Source: Chitinophagales bacterium (GTDB taxonomy: Bacteria > Bacteroidota > Bacteroidia > Chitinophagales > Saprospiraceae). From it: 64,000 nucleotides of DNA. Below are positions 1 through 8,697 of this stretch, piece by piece. Each line of letters opens with the position of its first letter. The first letter of the stretch is position 1. The stretch covers positions 26,911 to 90,910 of the forward strand of contig JAAFJT010000004.1 in the NCBI GenBank assembly GCA_013298955.1, in the 5' to 3' direction. The notes beneath the pieces are model-generated. The model was given only the letters and a program-made list of their open reading frames with translations, was not told the origin of the DNA and did not search any database. The translations under genes and the position numbers were made by a program.

Positions 1-705
1 TTGACGATTGTGGGCGATTTTGACGCGCCTGCGGTGGAAAAAGTATTGCAAGACGGATTGGGCAAATTTAAAAGTCCGAAAGCACATCAGCGTTTGCCGA
101 ATGATTTTAAAGAAATTCCAGTTAAAAATGAGTCAATTAAGACTCCTGACAAGGCAAATGCGATGTTTGTGGCAGGGATGAATGTCAAAATGGACGAAAA
201 CGACCCCGATTATGCGATGATGGTGGTGGGTAATTACATTTTGGGCGGCGGCGGATTGAGCAGTCGCTTGGCAGACCGCATTCGGCAGAAAGAAGGTTTG
301 AGTTATGGGGTTGGCTCGTATTTGCAAGTGGATCCGATTGTGAAAGCGGGCGTTTTTGGGGCATACGCGATTTACGCGCCCGAAAATGTGGAAAAATTGG
401 AAATCGCCTTCAAAGAAGAAGTCGAAAAAGTATTGACAACGGGGATTACGGAGAAAGAATTGACCGATGCCAAAAAATCTATGTTGCAAGCGCGGATGAT
501 TGGGCGTTCCGATGACCAACAATTAGTTGGCAGATTGGACAAATACTTGTATTATAATCGGACAATGGACTGGGATGCGAAATTTGAATCGGCAGTTACT
601 GGTTTGACAGTGGATGCTGTCAACAAAGCGTTGAAAAAACATATTGATTTGAAAAAAATAAGTATCATCAAAGCGGGCGATTTTGGTAAAGTCAAAAAAC
701 CATAA
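1..705 (+). CDS. M16 family zinc peptidase, C-terminal part (5' truncated by window edge)
   Basis: This is the C-terminal 234 residues of a pitrilysin-type (M16) peptidase; the reading frame is open at base 1, so the TTG there is not a real start. The segment around residues 55-105 has the M16C core, with a G-rich loop (ILGGGGLSSRL) followed by IRQKEGLSYGVGS, whose Arg and Tyr match the conserved substrate-binding R/Y region of the family. The zinc motif HxxEH lies in the N-terminal half and is outside the window, so whether this is the catalytic or the non-catalytic member of an M16 pair cannot be told. Bacteroidota M16 proteins are usually periplasmic. A hairpin follows the stop codon. Confidence 0.85.
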   Translation: MTIVGDFDAPAVEKVLQDGLGKFKSPKAHQRLPNDFKEIPVKNESIKTPDKANAMFVAGMNVKMDENDPDYAMMVVGNYILGGGGLSSRLADRIRQKEGLSYGVGSYLQVDPIVKAGVFGAYAIYAPENVEKLEIAFKEEVEKVLTTGITEKELTDAKKSMLQARMIGRSDDQQLVGRLDKYLYYNRTMDWDAKFESAVTGLTVDAVNKALKKHIDLKKISIIKAGDFGKVKKP

Positions 706-746
706 TTGCTTTGTATTTGAATTGAAAATAGACGAGATGAGTGGAA

Positions 747-778
747 AAAGTGCGGCAGGTTACAACTTGCCGCACTTT
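747..778. terminator. hairpin between convergent genes
   Basis: An inverted repeat with arms AAAGTGCGGCA and TGCCGCACTTT lies between the M16 gene (plus) and the HTTM gene (minus). A nearly identical GTGCGGCAAG hairpin occurs at 47071-47107, so this is a recurrent terminator-type hairpin. It can serve both strands. Confidence 0.5.
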
Positions 779-838
779 GTGATTGAAATTCGGTTGGAAT
801 TAAAAATAGATGGTTGGAAAAAAGCGCGCTAAGTTTTT

Positions 839-1753
839 TTACAACTTCAATGAAGCGCGTCCTGTTACGAGCCTTTTGGGAATCGACCAAGCGATTGAAA
901 TGGGTGCATAAGCGCATAGATTCCAAATCATCATAATCGCTGCAAAAAACCATAAACCCATAAAAATGGCAATCCCCAAATGCAGGGTAATGATAGAACA
1001 AAGCCAAAAACGCCGTGTTTTTTCAAAATTAATGCCGATTGGATAAAAAAATTCAATAAAAAGCGTGAATAAACAAAAAAATTGCGCCAGCCAAGGCACT
1101 TCTGCTAAAAAACTACAATCAAATACTGCAAAATCGCGGGACATCACACTCCGCCATAAGGCTTCACCATTCCACCAAGTCGTCCCTAAGGCTTTGCCAA
1201 AACCCGAAAAAAAATAAATACAACCCAAATGCACTCGCAACCAAAACAGGTAAAAAAAATAATCTTTCTGATTGCTATTTTGATTCAAAATCGCATCCAC
1301 CGAGAAGGTCGAACCAACTGGAAATATTAAGCAATAAAAAAAACTCGAACATATAAAATAATCAAAACCATAGCAATACGCATAACTGGTTCCTATAAAA
1401 AAGATTTGTAAAAAAAGGCATAGCAGGGCAGTGAAGCGGGTGCAAAAACCAATCATTAATAAAAAACAACCTATTAAAAAAATATAATAAATATTTTCAA
1501 TAAACCTAATTTCTTGATTATCAACAATATGCAACCAGTTTTGTATCCATGATAAACGCGGCTGATAAGTAGGTAGAATCCTTTCTGTAACCTCAGGTTG
1601 AAGGTAACCATATTTGCCAAAAATATCAAGTATATCACTGCGCAAGCAGATGTATTGTATCATAGCCGTCAATGCAATACTGATTCTGAAAAATGCTAAA
1701 TAAGTGATACGCATTGGCTCAAAAAGGCAATTAAAGCATTTTTTTAAATTCAT
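839..1753 (-). CDS. HTTM-domain (SdpB-like) multi-pass membrane protein
   Basis: A 304-residue integral membrane protein with many hydrophobic helices. The pattern LAFFRISIALTAM near the N-terminus, the central FWLRVHLGCIYFFSGFGK segment and the WWNGEALWRS segment match the HTTM (vitamin-K-dependent-carboxylase-like) domain, the family that contains SdpB of the Bacillus Sdp peptide system. Its start overlaps the end of the upstream 188-residue gene by 23 bases, so the two are probably translationally coupled. Family assignment is from pattern recognition. The role proposed here, maturation or export of the small peptide encoded at 2400-2666, is inferred from gene order. A lone HTTM enzyme of another function is the alternative. 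Confidence 0.7.
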   Translation of the reverse strand: MNLKKCFNCLFEPMRITYLAFFRISIALTAMIQYICLRSDILDIFGKYGYLQPEVTERILPTYQPRLSWIQNWLHIVDNQEIRFIENIYYIFLIGCFLLMIGFCTRFTALLCLFLQIFFIGTSYAYCYGFDYFICSSFFYCLIFPVGSTFSVDAILNQNSNQKDYFFYLFWLRVHLGCIYFFSGFGKALGTTWWNGEALWRSVMSRDFAVFDCSFLAEVPWLAQFFCLFTLFIEFFYPIGINFEKTRRFWLCSIITLHLGIAIFMGLWFFAAIMMIWNLCAYAPISIAWSIPKRLVTGRASLKL

Positions 1754-2297
1754 ATCTATTATTTTCTTTTAAGATTGGCAATTTTCCCTTTCTAAAATCT
1801 CCCATACAAGGTAAATCATAGTATGGGGATAAAATATTGATTTTGATTGAATTAGGATATTTTTCAAAAAGACGGGCAGCAATTGATTGGGCAAAAAGCA
1901 CCCCTAAAGAGTCGGCATCTTCACCTGTTTTTATCCGCATCATAAAATGATGCGCCGTCTTCAATTTATTAGACATTTCTTGCGAATGAGCTTCCAAATA
2001 GTTCGTTGATAAGGGTTCGTTTATACCTTCTTTTTGAATCAAAAGCCGACTCCCTGCCAAAGGGTCAGGTGAAAAAAAACAGTAACTTGTCACACCACTA
2101 CAAATTACATAACTATCTAATAGAATTAAAAAATTTTGAGGTAGTAACTGAAACCGATTTTTGAAAAAAGAGGCAGCCTGTTGAGGAAATTTGAAAACAA
2201 TTTGCTTTTCATTAAAAACACTTATAATATTGATATTTGTATATAATATTGAAATTACATGTAAACCTAAAAATGAGAGCAAAAAGTATTTTTTCAT
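1731..2297 (-). CDS. SdpA-like membrane-anchored protein (tentative)
   Basis: A 188-residue protein with one N-terminal hydrophobic segment (residues about 4-27) that should anchor an extracytoplasmic domain. The central motif FFSPDP (residues 74-79) recalls the FFSKNP motif that I remember in Bacillus SdpA, a small anchored protein that works with SdpB on the SdpC toxin precursor. Size, topology and position directly upstream of an HTTM gene also fit. There is no broad sequence match I can see beyond that, so the call rests mainly on context. The gene overlaps the HTTM gene by 23 bases and follows the exported peptide gene after 102 bases that contain a terminator-like hairpin. Confidence 0.45.
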   Translation of the reverse strand: MKKYFLLSFLGLHVISILYTNINIISVFNEKQIVFKFPQQAASFFKNRFQLLPQNFLILLDSYVICSGVTSYCFFSPDPLAGSRLLIQKEGINEPLSTNYLEAHSQEMSNKLKTAHHFMMRIKTGEDADSLGVLFAQSIAARLFEKYPNSIKINILSPYYDLPCMGDFRKGKLPILKENNRYEFKKML

Positions 2298-2329
2298 AGC
2301 TAAAATCCTTTAAAATGAAATAAAAAACG

Positions 2330-2364
2330 GTTTGGCAATTTCTAATTCAAAGGAATTGCCAAAC
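2330..2364 (-). terminator. intra-operon terminator or attenuator hairpin
   Basis: Arms GTTTGGCAATT and AATTGCCAAAC form an 11-bp stem. Read on the minus strand the stem is followed by CCG and a run of six T, the layout of an intrinsic terminator. It sits between the small exported peptide gene and the SdpA-like gene, where partial termination would give more peptide than processing protein. Confidence 0.6.
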
Positions 2365-2399
2365 AGATAACAGGGAAAATGGGTTCAAGCCAACACAGA

Positions 2400-2666
2400 C
2401 TAATGAGTCCGTGCTACATTTGGAACTGCTTTTATCTCTACTTTTTTTGCATCCGCAGGTTTCCACCAGATGAGAATACCACCGCTGACATTACCACCAT
2501 TTTTGCCTTTGATAGTAGATGTTGGACTTACTTTCTCTACATTCGCCTTTCCATAAGTGGCGATTGGGGCAGTTTGCTCCATTGTGATTGCTTTTGCTTC
2601 TGTTTGTGCATTGGCTGCAACGGTTGCGCTGACGAATGAAAGCGCGATAATCATTTGTTTTAACAT
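2400..2666 (-). CDS. small exported peptide, candidate Sdp-type precursor
   Basis: An 88-residue protein with a clear Sec signal peptide (residues 1-21, ending ANA before Q). The mature part of about 67 residues has no cysteine, is rich in Lys and Val, and has a glycine-rich hydrophobic stretch (NGGNVSGGILIWW, residues about 56-68). I do not recognise a family. It is the first gene of a minus-strand group followed by an SdpA-like and an HTTM/SdpB-like gene, which in Bacillus process and export the toxin SdpC. That makes it the likely substrate, but the lack of cysteines differs from SDP, whose mature peptide has a disulfide. It could also be an unrelated small secreted protein. Confidence 0.6.
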   Translation of the reverse strand: MLKQMIIALSFVSATVAANAQTEAKAITMEQTAPIATYGKANVEKVSPTSTIKGKNGGNVSGGILIWWKPADAKKVEIKAVPNVARTH

Positions 2667-3574
2667 GGTTAATTAGAATTTAATAAGCTAAAGAAAAAAT
2701 GAATATTGCCTACTCTATCCCGCTTTTCGGCTTCCGCGCTCACTCGTTTGTGCATAACAAGGGCTATACAAGGTCGTGTGATTTCCACCTTATTTCTTAA
2801 CTATTTGATATTGAATGGATTATGATTTTCATTTGGTTTTTAAGAGCAACTATATTTCTTCGTAATTGATGATACAAAGGTAGGATGCTTTGCCATGCTG
2901 CGCACTACCCATTGTGTGTAGTTAAAAATTTTTATTTTTTATTTTCCAACCGCTTTTAGGTTCAAAATCAATTTAAAAAATTGATAATCAATTATTTATG
3001 TAACAACTACCTTTGGGTAGGCGTTATTAAAAAAAATTTGAAATAGGATGTTTATGATTTCAAGGATTCCCAAAGCGGAAATTATGGGCAACTTGCCGCA
3101 CTTGCCGCACATGCTGCTGAATACTGGATTTCAAGAGGTAGTCGGAAGCGACACTTTATCACCCATCCCAATCGCAGGAGACATCACTAATTTTTTTTGC
3201 CATTGAATTAAATCATTTTTGAAATTTCCATGTCACATAATGAGCCAAAGCCCGTATTAATTTCGTAAATGGGATGACGTGCTTTTTGCAAAAGTTCGTC
3301 TAAAAAAAATCGAAATTGTAAAACCGTTTGCATTGCCTGTGGGGATAAAACTCACGTAAAACCTTGATTTACAATTTTTTGAATTTATCATATAATTAAA
3401 AAATTGCATTTGATAAAATAAATTCTTTGCATTGCCTTCCTTAAACTCGTGATTAAAATGTTGCAAAGATGGCGTACCGTTAGAATATTGTTAAATTTTT
3501 TGGCGCAAAAAAGTTTTAATTTAATAAAGATTAGTAGCTTTGTGGCGCGTAATATTTATAAACAACAGTTTTAC
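2667..3574. other. 908-bp intergenic region with degenerate repeat
   Basis: No convincing gene is visible here. The divergent promoters of the peptide gene and the lipoprotein gene should lie here; CAAAGGTA at 2875-2882 is a possible minus-strand -7 box. At about 3041-3094 there is a degraded copy of the long-palindrome repeat (AAATAGGATG, ATGATTTCAAGGATT, CAAAGCGGAAAT) seen intact at 30914-31057. Confidence 0.5.
3535..3542 (+). promoter_or_regulatory. -7 box TAGCTTTG of the lipoprotein gene
   Basis: This matches the Bacteroidota -7 consensus TAnnTTTG, 33 bases before the ATG at 3575. A TTTG at 3499-3502 is too far away for a standard -33 box. The box lies inside the longer open frame that begins at 3449, which argues for the start at 3575. 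Confidence 0.45.
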
Positions 3575-5947
3575 ATGACATTTCTATATCAAAGGCTTGC
3601 AATATTGGGTATATTGTGGAGCGTTGCAACTGTCGCGTCCTGCGGACAAGCAGTTGTAGGCTTACCTAACAAGCATTTTACTGCTATAAACTTTCAAACG
3701 CCTCTTTTTTTACAAACAAACAACCCTATAAATAAAGGTTGGACGGTCTTCAAGGATACATTAGGCGCGTTTTCTATTGAGTTACCCAATTATCCTACAT
3801 GTAAATCGTTGAATAATAGTTTTTTATCCCCTTATGAGTATGATGTCATTGGGCTAAAAATGCACTTATTTAAAAGTGTAGATGCCCAAGGCAATACCTA
3901 TGTGATTCGGTATAATGACCTTCCCGCAGGGCGTTCGTTGTCGGATATGGATGCATTTTTCAAAGAAAATTTAAGTCAGCTATGGCAAAATCATGAGCCT
4001 AAAATATTGAAAGTCAATAACCTAGATATGAATGGTTATGCTGGTCGGTACATTGTGTATGAGGTGCAGCATATGGAAATTCATGTGCGCTGTTGGTTGC
4101 GCGGCAATCGCGTCTATTTGCTGGTGTTGCAACCGCCTACCTTAGTCGCAAAAGGCGATAAAAAGATAGAAAGTGGCTTTACAAATGCAGAAAAGTGGTT
4201 TGATTCGTTCCAATTTGAGCCTTTTGCACCTACTACTTTTGTCACACAACCGTTGAAAAATGAAAAATATATGGTAGGTGTGCCTGTGGGAACATCCCCT
4301 ATTCAGGTTTCAGAATCGGAGCATCCGGGCGATTATCCCGAAGTGCGCGAAACGACTTGGCGGGTGACAAGTCCGCAGTCGGGCGTTTCCTTTTCGATTG
4401 CGCAGATTCGGTTTTCGCCTTATTATGCACCTGAAAATGAAGATTCCTTGTGTTATCGTTTTTTGCGTTGGCGTTTCAATCGCATTCCCGAGCAAATGAC
4501 GATTATTGATACCACGTTTCAAGGACAAAAAGCCAAATCATTGCGCTTCAAATTGGATAAACGGGGTACGATTTATCGAAACATTATGTTTAGAATTGGG
4601 AGTGAATGTTATGAATTATCAGCACATTTGCCTCATGAAATTTCCGAAGAAAGTTTTATTAAAACGTTTTGTGATAAGTTTAAATTCGTAAATCCGCCGC
4701 ATGCTGATAATCTTCAACAATTTTATATGCCTAAAACAGATATTTTGTTGCAACATCTTTTAAGCAATAATGCCAATAGAATCCAAGCACGAACGATTTT
4801 GCCAGAATATAATTTCAAAAAAGAAGATTTAAATAAATTATATTCGGTTGTTTTAGCCAATTACGATGATGATTCTTTACAAATGAATTCGACCCGCTAT
4901 CTTTTGTTGGACAAAATATTGGCATTCCCTGCCTTAGAACAAGACGCAGAACGGGTAGATTGTCTAAAACAATTGTTTTATCGCGATACCACTGCAACTC
5001 TTTTACAAGCGCGGATTCTAACAGATGTATTTGCTAAAACGCTTACCAATTATTCAAATTCATCTAAATTGTTTGAAACGCTGTTTTTTAATTTAGCAAA
5101 TCAGTGGAATGTATCGGCAGCAACAGGAGTCCATTTGGCAAATTCTATTTTAAATGATGCCCGTCTTGCGCAAAAAAAACATTTTGATAAAATGGCGCAT
5201 TTATATCAACGCATGATGAAAGAATTATATGATAAAAAATCATTTAAATTACTTTTAAACCAATTTTCCATACAATTATTGGAAGGTGAAGCGGCTTGCA
5301 CTCATTTAGTGGATGAGTATCACCCTCTTTTCGTAGCGCGTGCGCAAATCCTCTCGACGCAAGTGCAGCAACTTGAGTCCTTGCAAGAAGCCCTTTACTT
5401 AGTGCCTGTTTTGGGTAAATTGCGCAAAAATGAATTGATTATAAACCTTTTACGCAAAAATATTCATAGTAATAAGATTGCCTTAGCTGCTGAAACGGCA
5501 CTTGCTTATATGCAACAAGGCGAAATATTGCCAGCAACCGTTTGGAAACGCCTTTTTGCTGACAAAAATGTGTGGTATCATATGTTGGTACAGTTATCAG
5601 AAATGCGACAACTCAAAGCGATTCCGCAAGAATATCTATCGCATGCAGAAGTCGTTAAAGCGATTATTTATGGCAAAATGGCTTATGAACTGGAAAATAT
5701 GGTTCCATATCAAATTCAAATCATTGAAAAAAGAGAATTTACATATAATGATAAAAAATTATTTATTTTTGTATTTCGCGCTGTTATTTTTGATGCGGAT
5801 TGGAATATGACTGAATTTTATGGTGTTTGTTCGCAACCTGCGATGGAAAAGCAATATTCTATTACGCCTGATATTTTTAAAATCGACGTTTTGCCCGAGC
5901 AAGAAAAGGATTGGAAATCCATGATTTGGAATATGCTGCATGAGTGA
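3575..5947 (+). CDS. large lipoprotein of unknown function
   Basis: A 790-residue protein. The start at 3575 is preferred to the open frame at 3449 because it begins a good lipoprotein signal (hydrophobic ILGILWSVATVASC, lipobox VASC) and because a -7 box lies just upstream. After the signal, the first 340 residues are mixed alpha/beta with two similar-looking segments that each begin with a conserved-looking FSIELPNYP or SFSIAQIRF type pattern. The rest is helical and may be a repeat-type scaffold. I recognise no domain. It is probably surface- or periplasm-facing. It stands alone between an intergenic repeat region and the convergent porQ, separated from it by a perfect 31-bp hairpin. Confidence 0.7.
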   Translation: MTFLYQRLAILGILWSVATVASCGQAVVGLPNKHFTAINFQTPLFLQTNNPINKGWTVFKDTLGAFSIELPNYPTCKSLNNSFLSPYEYDVIGLKMHLFKSVDAQGNTYVIRYNDLPAGRSLSDMDAFFKENLSQLWQNHEPKILKVNNLDMNGYAGRYIVYEVQHMEIHVRCWLRGNRVYLLVLQPPTLVAKGDKKIESGFTNAEKWFDSFQFEPFAPTTFVTQPLKNEKYMVGVPVGTSPIQVSESEHPGDYPEVRETTWRVTSPQSGVSFSIAQIRFSPYYAPENEDSLCYRFLRWRFNRIPEQMTIIDTTFQGQKAKSLRFKLDKRGTIYRNIMFRIGSECYELSAHLPHEISEESFIKTFCDKFKFVNPPHADNLQQFYMPKTDILLQHLLSNNANRIQARTILPEYNFKKEDLNKLYSVVLANYDDDSLQMNSTRYLLLDKILAFPALEQDAERVDCLKQLFYRDTTATLLQARILTDVFAKTLTNYSNSSKLFETLFFNLANQWNVSAATGVHLANSILNDARLAQKKHFDKMAHLYQRMMKELYDKKSFKLLLNQFSIQLLEGEAACTHLVDEYHPLFVARAQILSTQVQQLESLQEALYLVPVLGKLRKNELIINLLRKNIHSNKIALAAETALAYMQQGEILPATVWKRLFADKNVWYHMLVQLSEMRQLKAIPQEYLSHAEVVKAIIYGKMAYELENMVPYQIQIIEKREFTYNDKKLFIFVFRAVIFDADWNMTEFYGVCSQPAMEKQYSITPDIFKIDVLPEQEKDWKSMIWNMLHE

Positions 5948-6012
5948 GGACTTTACGTAAGTGTTCGTAAAGTCCTTTGCGAGGACTTTACGAACACTTA
6001 CGTAAAGTCCTC
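5946..6012. terminator. perfect 31-bp-arm hairpin between convergent genes
   Basis: The 31-base arm starting GAGGACTTTACGTAAG (5946-5976) is followed by a 5-base loop and its exact reverse complement (5982-6012). The repeat overlaps the stop codon of the lipoprotein gene and lies 9 bases from the end of the minus-strand porQ gene, so it probably terminates both. Confidence 0.65.
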
Positions 6013-6021
6013 ACAAAAAAT

Positions 6022-7053
6022 TTACAAATGAGTAGAAAGCGTCAAATGATTCGATCCACCAGCTAAATGAAAATTTCCGCGTCCATAATCCAACCGAAAT
6101 CGATTGATTTTCAAACCTACTCCGAAACTGAATCCACCATAACTCAATAAGTTCGGTACCATCATTTCTTTTCTCCGTTGATGATTATAACCAAATCTTA
6201 ATCTAAAATTTTCGCTTTTGCCCATTAATAATTCGGCATTGAAAATTAAATGACGGAAAAAATTATCTGTATTTTGCACCCAAGCCTGTGTGGTAGCGGG
6301 CGTTTCTCCCAGAATATTGGTTTCTGCCGCCGCTTTTGCTTCGTAACGCAGATTCCACTGTTGCAAATCATGTGCAATCAACGAAAAGCGAAACGGCGCA
6401 CGCGACAATTTTTTAGAGATACCTATTTGAATATCAAGTGGTAATGAATTTTTAATATCGTTATAAGAACTCAATTGCACACCCAAATTTCGGGCTACCA
6501 CTGTGAAACCAAATCGACTTGTCGCATCATAATACGCACCCGCCAAATCCGTTGCCAAACCCGTCGATTGATACGTTTCCAATTGAGAACGGATGTATTT
6601 GACATTCATGCCAATCGAAAAGCGTTCATTAATTTGGTGTCCCGCGCCGATATTGAAGGCAGTTTCGGCTGCCGAAAATGATTCGGTTGCATTTCCAAAC
6701 GGGTCATTCCCTTGCATGATACCATAATTTAGGTATTGAACGCCGCTTAAAAAGGTGGTTTTCCATTTGGAAACGTGCCAAACGGCTCCTGCAAAACCAC
6801 TTTGAACGCCGCCCAAGAGAAATTCATGGCTGAAACTGATATTTCGGTGCATGCTATCGTTCAACATCGCAGGATTGCGGAAACCCAAAGCAGGGTCATT
6901 ATCGCGCACCGCAATCACTTCGCCCCCAAGCGCGGTGATGCGTGCCGATACCGAATGATTCAAAAATGGAAAAGCGACACGCCCGCCCACTTGCGCCGCC
7001 CCCATGACCGTACTCAAACAAAGTAAAAAACAGAACTGATTGCGTATCAACAT
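6022..7053 (-). CDS. porQ: type IX secretion system protein PorQ-like
   Basis: A 343-residue outer-membrane beta-barrel with a signal peptide (about residues 1-20). The mature N-terminus GGRVAFPFLNHSVSARITAL and the following GGEVIAVRDNDPALGFRNPA are typical of PorQ, which belongs with PorV to the FadL-like barrel group used by the T9SS. In Porphyromonas PorQ acts in the outer-membrane attachment complex with PorU, PorV and PorZ. Here it stands alone, with convergent neighbours on its 3' side. The three T9SS cargo proteins in this window would be its clients. The call is from family pattern; the generic PorV/PorQ-like annotation is the fallback. Confidence 0.85.
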   Translation of the reverse strand: MLIRNQFCFLLCLSTVMGAAQVGGRVAFPFLNHSVSARITALGGEVIAVRDNDPALGFRNPAMLNDSMHRNISFSHEFLLGGVQSGFAGAVWHVSKWKTTFLSGVQYLNYGIMQGNDPFGNATESFSAAETAFNIGAGHQINERFSIGMNVKYIRSQLETYQSTGLATDLAGAYYDATSRFGFTVVARNLGVQLSSYNDIKNSLPLDIQIGISKKLSRAPFRFSLIAHDLQQWNLRYEAKAAAETNILGETPATTQAWVQNTDNFFRHLIFNAELLMGKSENFRLRFGYNHQRRKEMMVPNLLSYGGFSFGVGLKINRFRLDYGRGNFHLAGGSNHLTLSTHL

Positions 7054-7202
7054 TTTGTTTTGATTTTTTATCCATTAAAACGGACGCAATATAAGAAATA
7101 TTATCTTTTACAGGAAACATATCGAATCGGCGGTGCAGGTTGCGCCACTATCCATTGAGTTTGGATTATAATTAAAACAAATAGTTTGTTTTTTAGTTTG
7201 AA

Positions 7203-7294
7203 AAATTTCGTAAATTTTTCAAATTTACGAAATTTGTTGCGCAAAATAGGATTTGCACCTAAAATTTCGTAAATTTTTCAAATTTACGAAATTT
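7203..7294. repeat. two copies of a 33-bp palindrome (AAATTTCGTAAATTT type)
   Basis: Two copies (7203-7235 and 7262-7294) of a palindrome with 15-bp arms AAATTTCGTAAATTT / AAATTTACGAAATTT around TTC. Another copy with a duplicated arm is at about 49889-49938. A partial GTTTCAAACCCTCCAAACG hairpin arm of the MITE-like family follows at 7306-7324. Confidence 0.8.
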
Positions 7295-7337
7295 GTAGGA
7301 CAGGGTTTCAAACCCTCCAAACGTTATACTCCAAACG

Positions 7338-7673
7338 TTATTTTTTGGCTTCTTTTTCTGCCAAATCATTTAATTCGTCCATTTTATCTGCCACTGCGTC
7401 TTTCGCACTGACCATCGCATTTTTCGCTTTTTCGACTAAATCGCTCGGATTTCCAATCGCATTTTTCGCTTTTTCGACCAAATCACTTGGATTTCCAATT
7501 GCTTCTTGCGCATCATGCACTTTATCCATGACGGCATCTTTGAGGTCATCCAAATGCAAATCGGCAATTTTGTCTTCTACGACATCTTTCAATGCTTCTG
7601 CTTTATCAGCGATAGCGTCTTTAGCTTGTTCGAGCATCGCGCCCGCTTTTTTTAATAAATCTCCGAATGACAT
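7338..7673 (-). CDS. small highly charged helical (LEA-like) protein
   Basis: A 111-residue protein, almost entirely amphipathic helix, rich in Ala, Lys, Asp and Glu, with no signal peptide. Residues about 56-86 contain two back-to-back copies of a 14-residue unit (AIGNPSDLVEKAKN), also nearly identical at DNA level, so the duplication is recent. Such proteins are often labelled coiled-coil, YtxH-like or LEA-like and linked to stress, but nothing here fixes a function. It ends just before the intergenic palindromes and is 33 bases downstream of the DUF4197 gene on the same strand, so the two may be co-transcribed. Confidence 0.7.
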   Translation of the reverse strand: MSFGDLLKKAGAMLEQAKDAIADKAEALKDVVEDKIADLHLDDLKDAVMDKVHDAQEAIGNPSDLVEKAKNAIGNPSDLVEKAKNAMVSAKDAVADKMDELNDLAEKEAKK

Positions 7674-7706
7674 GATATTGATGATTTTAAAGTTGATGAA
7701 AAAAAA

Positions 7707-8432
7707 TTATTTATCTTGTTTCGCAAATACTTTCTGCAAAAGGTCTGTGGTGCGTTGCGATTTATCGCCGCGAATCCCTTTTTCCTTGTCTTCGACCATT
7801 GAAAACAAGCCTTTCAAGGCTTCTGTCGTTACATAATCTTCCAATTTTGGATTTGCCCGCGTCACTAATGGAATTTTATTATACGTATTCACCGCATCCG
7901 ACCAATAACTGCGTGCATTGTACTTGTCCAAAGAACCCGCAATCACAGGAGAAAAAGATTGAAACAATTGGTCATATGTTGCTTTTTTCAAAAACGCAGT
8001 TGCAGCACCTTTACCGCCCATTAAAATCCCCATTGCATCATCAAAACTCATGGATTTGATGGCATTGATGAAAATCGGTTTGGCTTTCACGGCTGCATCT
8101 TCCGCCCCCGCATTGATTTTTTCCAAAATCGAATTTTCAATGCCTTTGAAACCGGGAATCATTTGTAATTTATCCGTAATCTGACGAGCTTCTGGAGGCA
8201 ATAAAATTTTGTAAGCACTATTCATGTAGCCGCCTTTTTTGGAAAGTAGGTCTGAACCATTCGTGATACCGAATACTAATGCCTCTTTCAAACCGCCTCC
8301 AATGTCCAAATTGGATAATAATTGGTCGGCGATGACTGAAGTAGCAGCTTTTTTGAGGCTGTCGCAAGAGGCAAAACCCGCCCCAAACGCGCCTAAACCT
8401 ATCGAAACGACAAGTATTTTACTTGTTTTCAT
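7707..8432 (-). CDS. DUF4197 family lipoprotein or exported protein
   Basis: A 241-residue protein when started at the ATG at 8432 (MKTSKILVVSIGLGAF), which gives a proper signal sequence with a lipobox-like FASC. The longer frame from 8495 adds 21 residues with no signal character. The body (GLKEALVFGITNGSDLLSKKGGY, LLPPEARQITDKL, FINAIKSMSFDDAMGILMGG) matches DUF4197, a widespread envelope protein of unknown function about 220-240 residues long. The downstream helical protein lies 33 bases away on the same strand. Confidence 0.85.
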   Translation of the reverse strand: MKTSKILVVSIGLGAFGAGFASCDSLKKAATSVIADQLLSNLDIGGGLKEALVFGITNGSDLLSKKGGYMNSAYKILLPPEARQITDKLQMIPGFKGIENSILEKINAGAEDAAVKAKPIFINAIKSMSFDDAMGILMGGKGAATAFLKKATYDQLFQSFSPVIAGSLDKYNARSYWSDAVNTYNKIPLVTRANPKLEDYVTTEALKGLFSMVEDKEKGIRGDKSQRTTDLLQKVFAKQDK

Positions 8433-8697
8433 AGTATCTTTGAATTTTTTTAATGAAAAATGGTTAATTGCAAGATAACGCTTTTTGAAACACAATATTA
8501 CTTTGAAAATAATTTTTTACTACGCAAATAGATTGCGTAGTAGCACAACTATCTTTGCAACATCAAACGTTGATAATCATCGTTTCAAAATATTTAAGGT
8601 CAAGTTTGGGTTACTTCTATCACACTCCTAATGTAAAAACCTGAGCAATTATCTATTTTTTTTGAAACGATGGTTTGATACGCAAAATAGTGATATG

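Noticed and set aside
3449..3574. Upstream extension of the lipoprotein gene by 42 codons
   Set aside because: It contains the likely -7 box at 3535 and would bury the lipoprotein signal.
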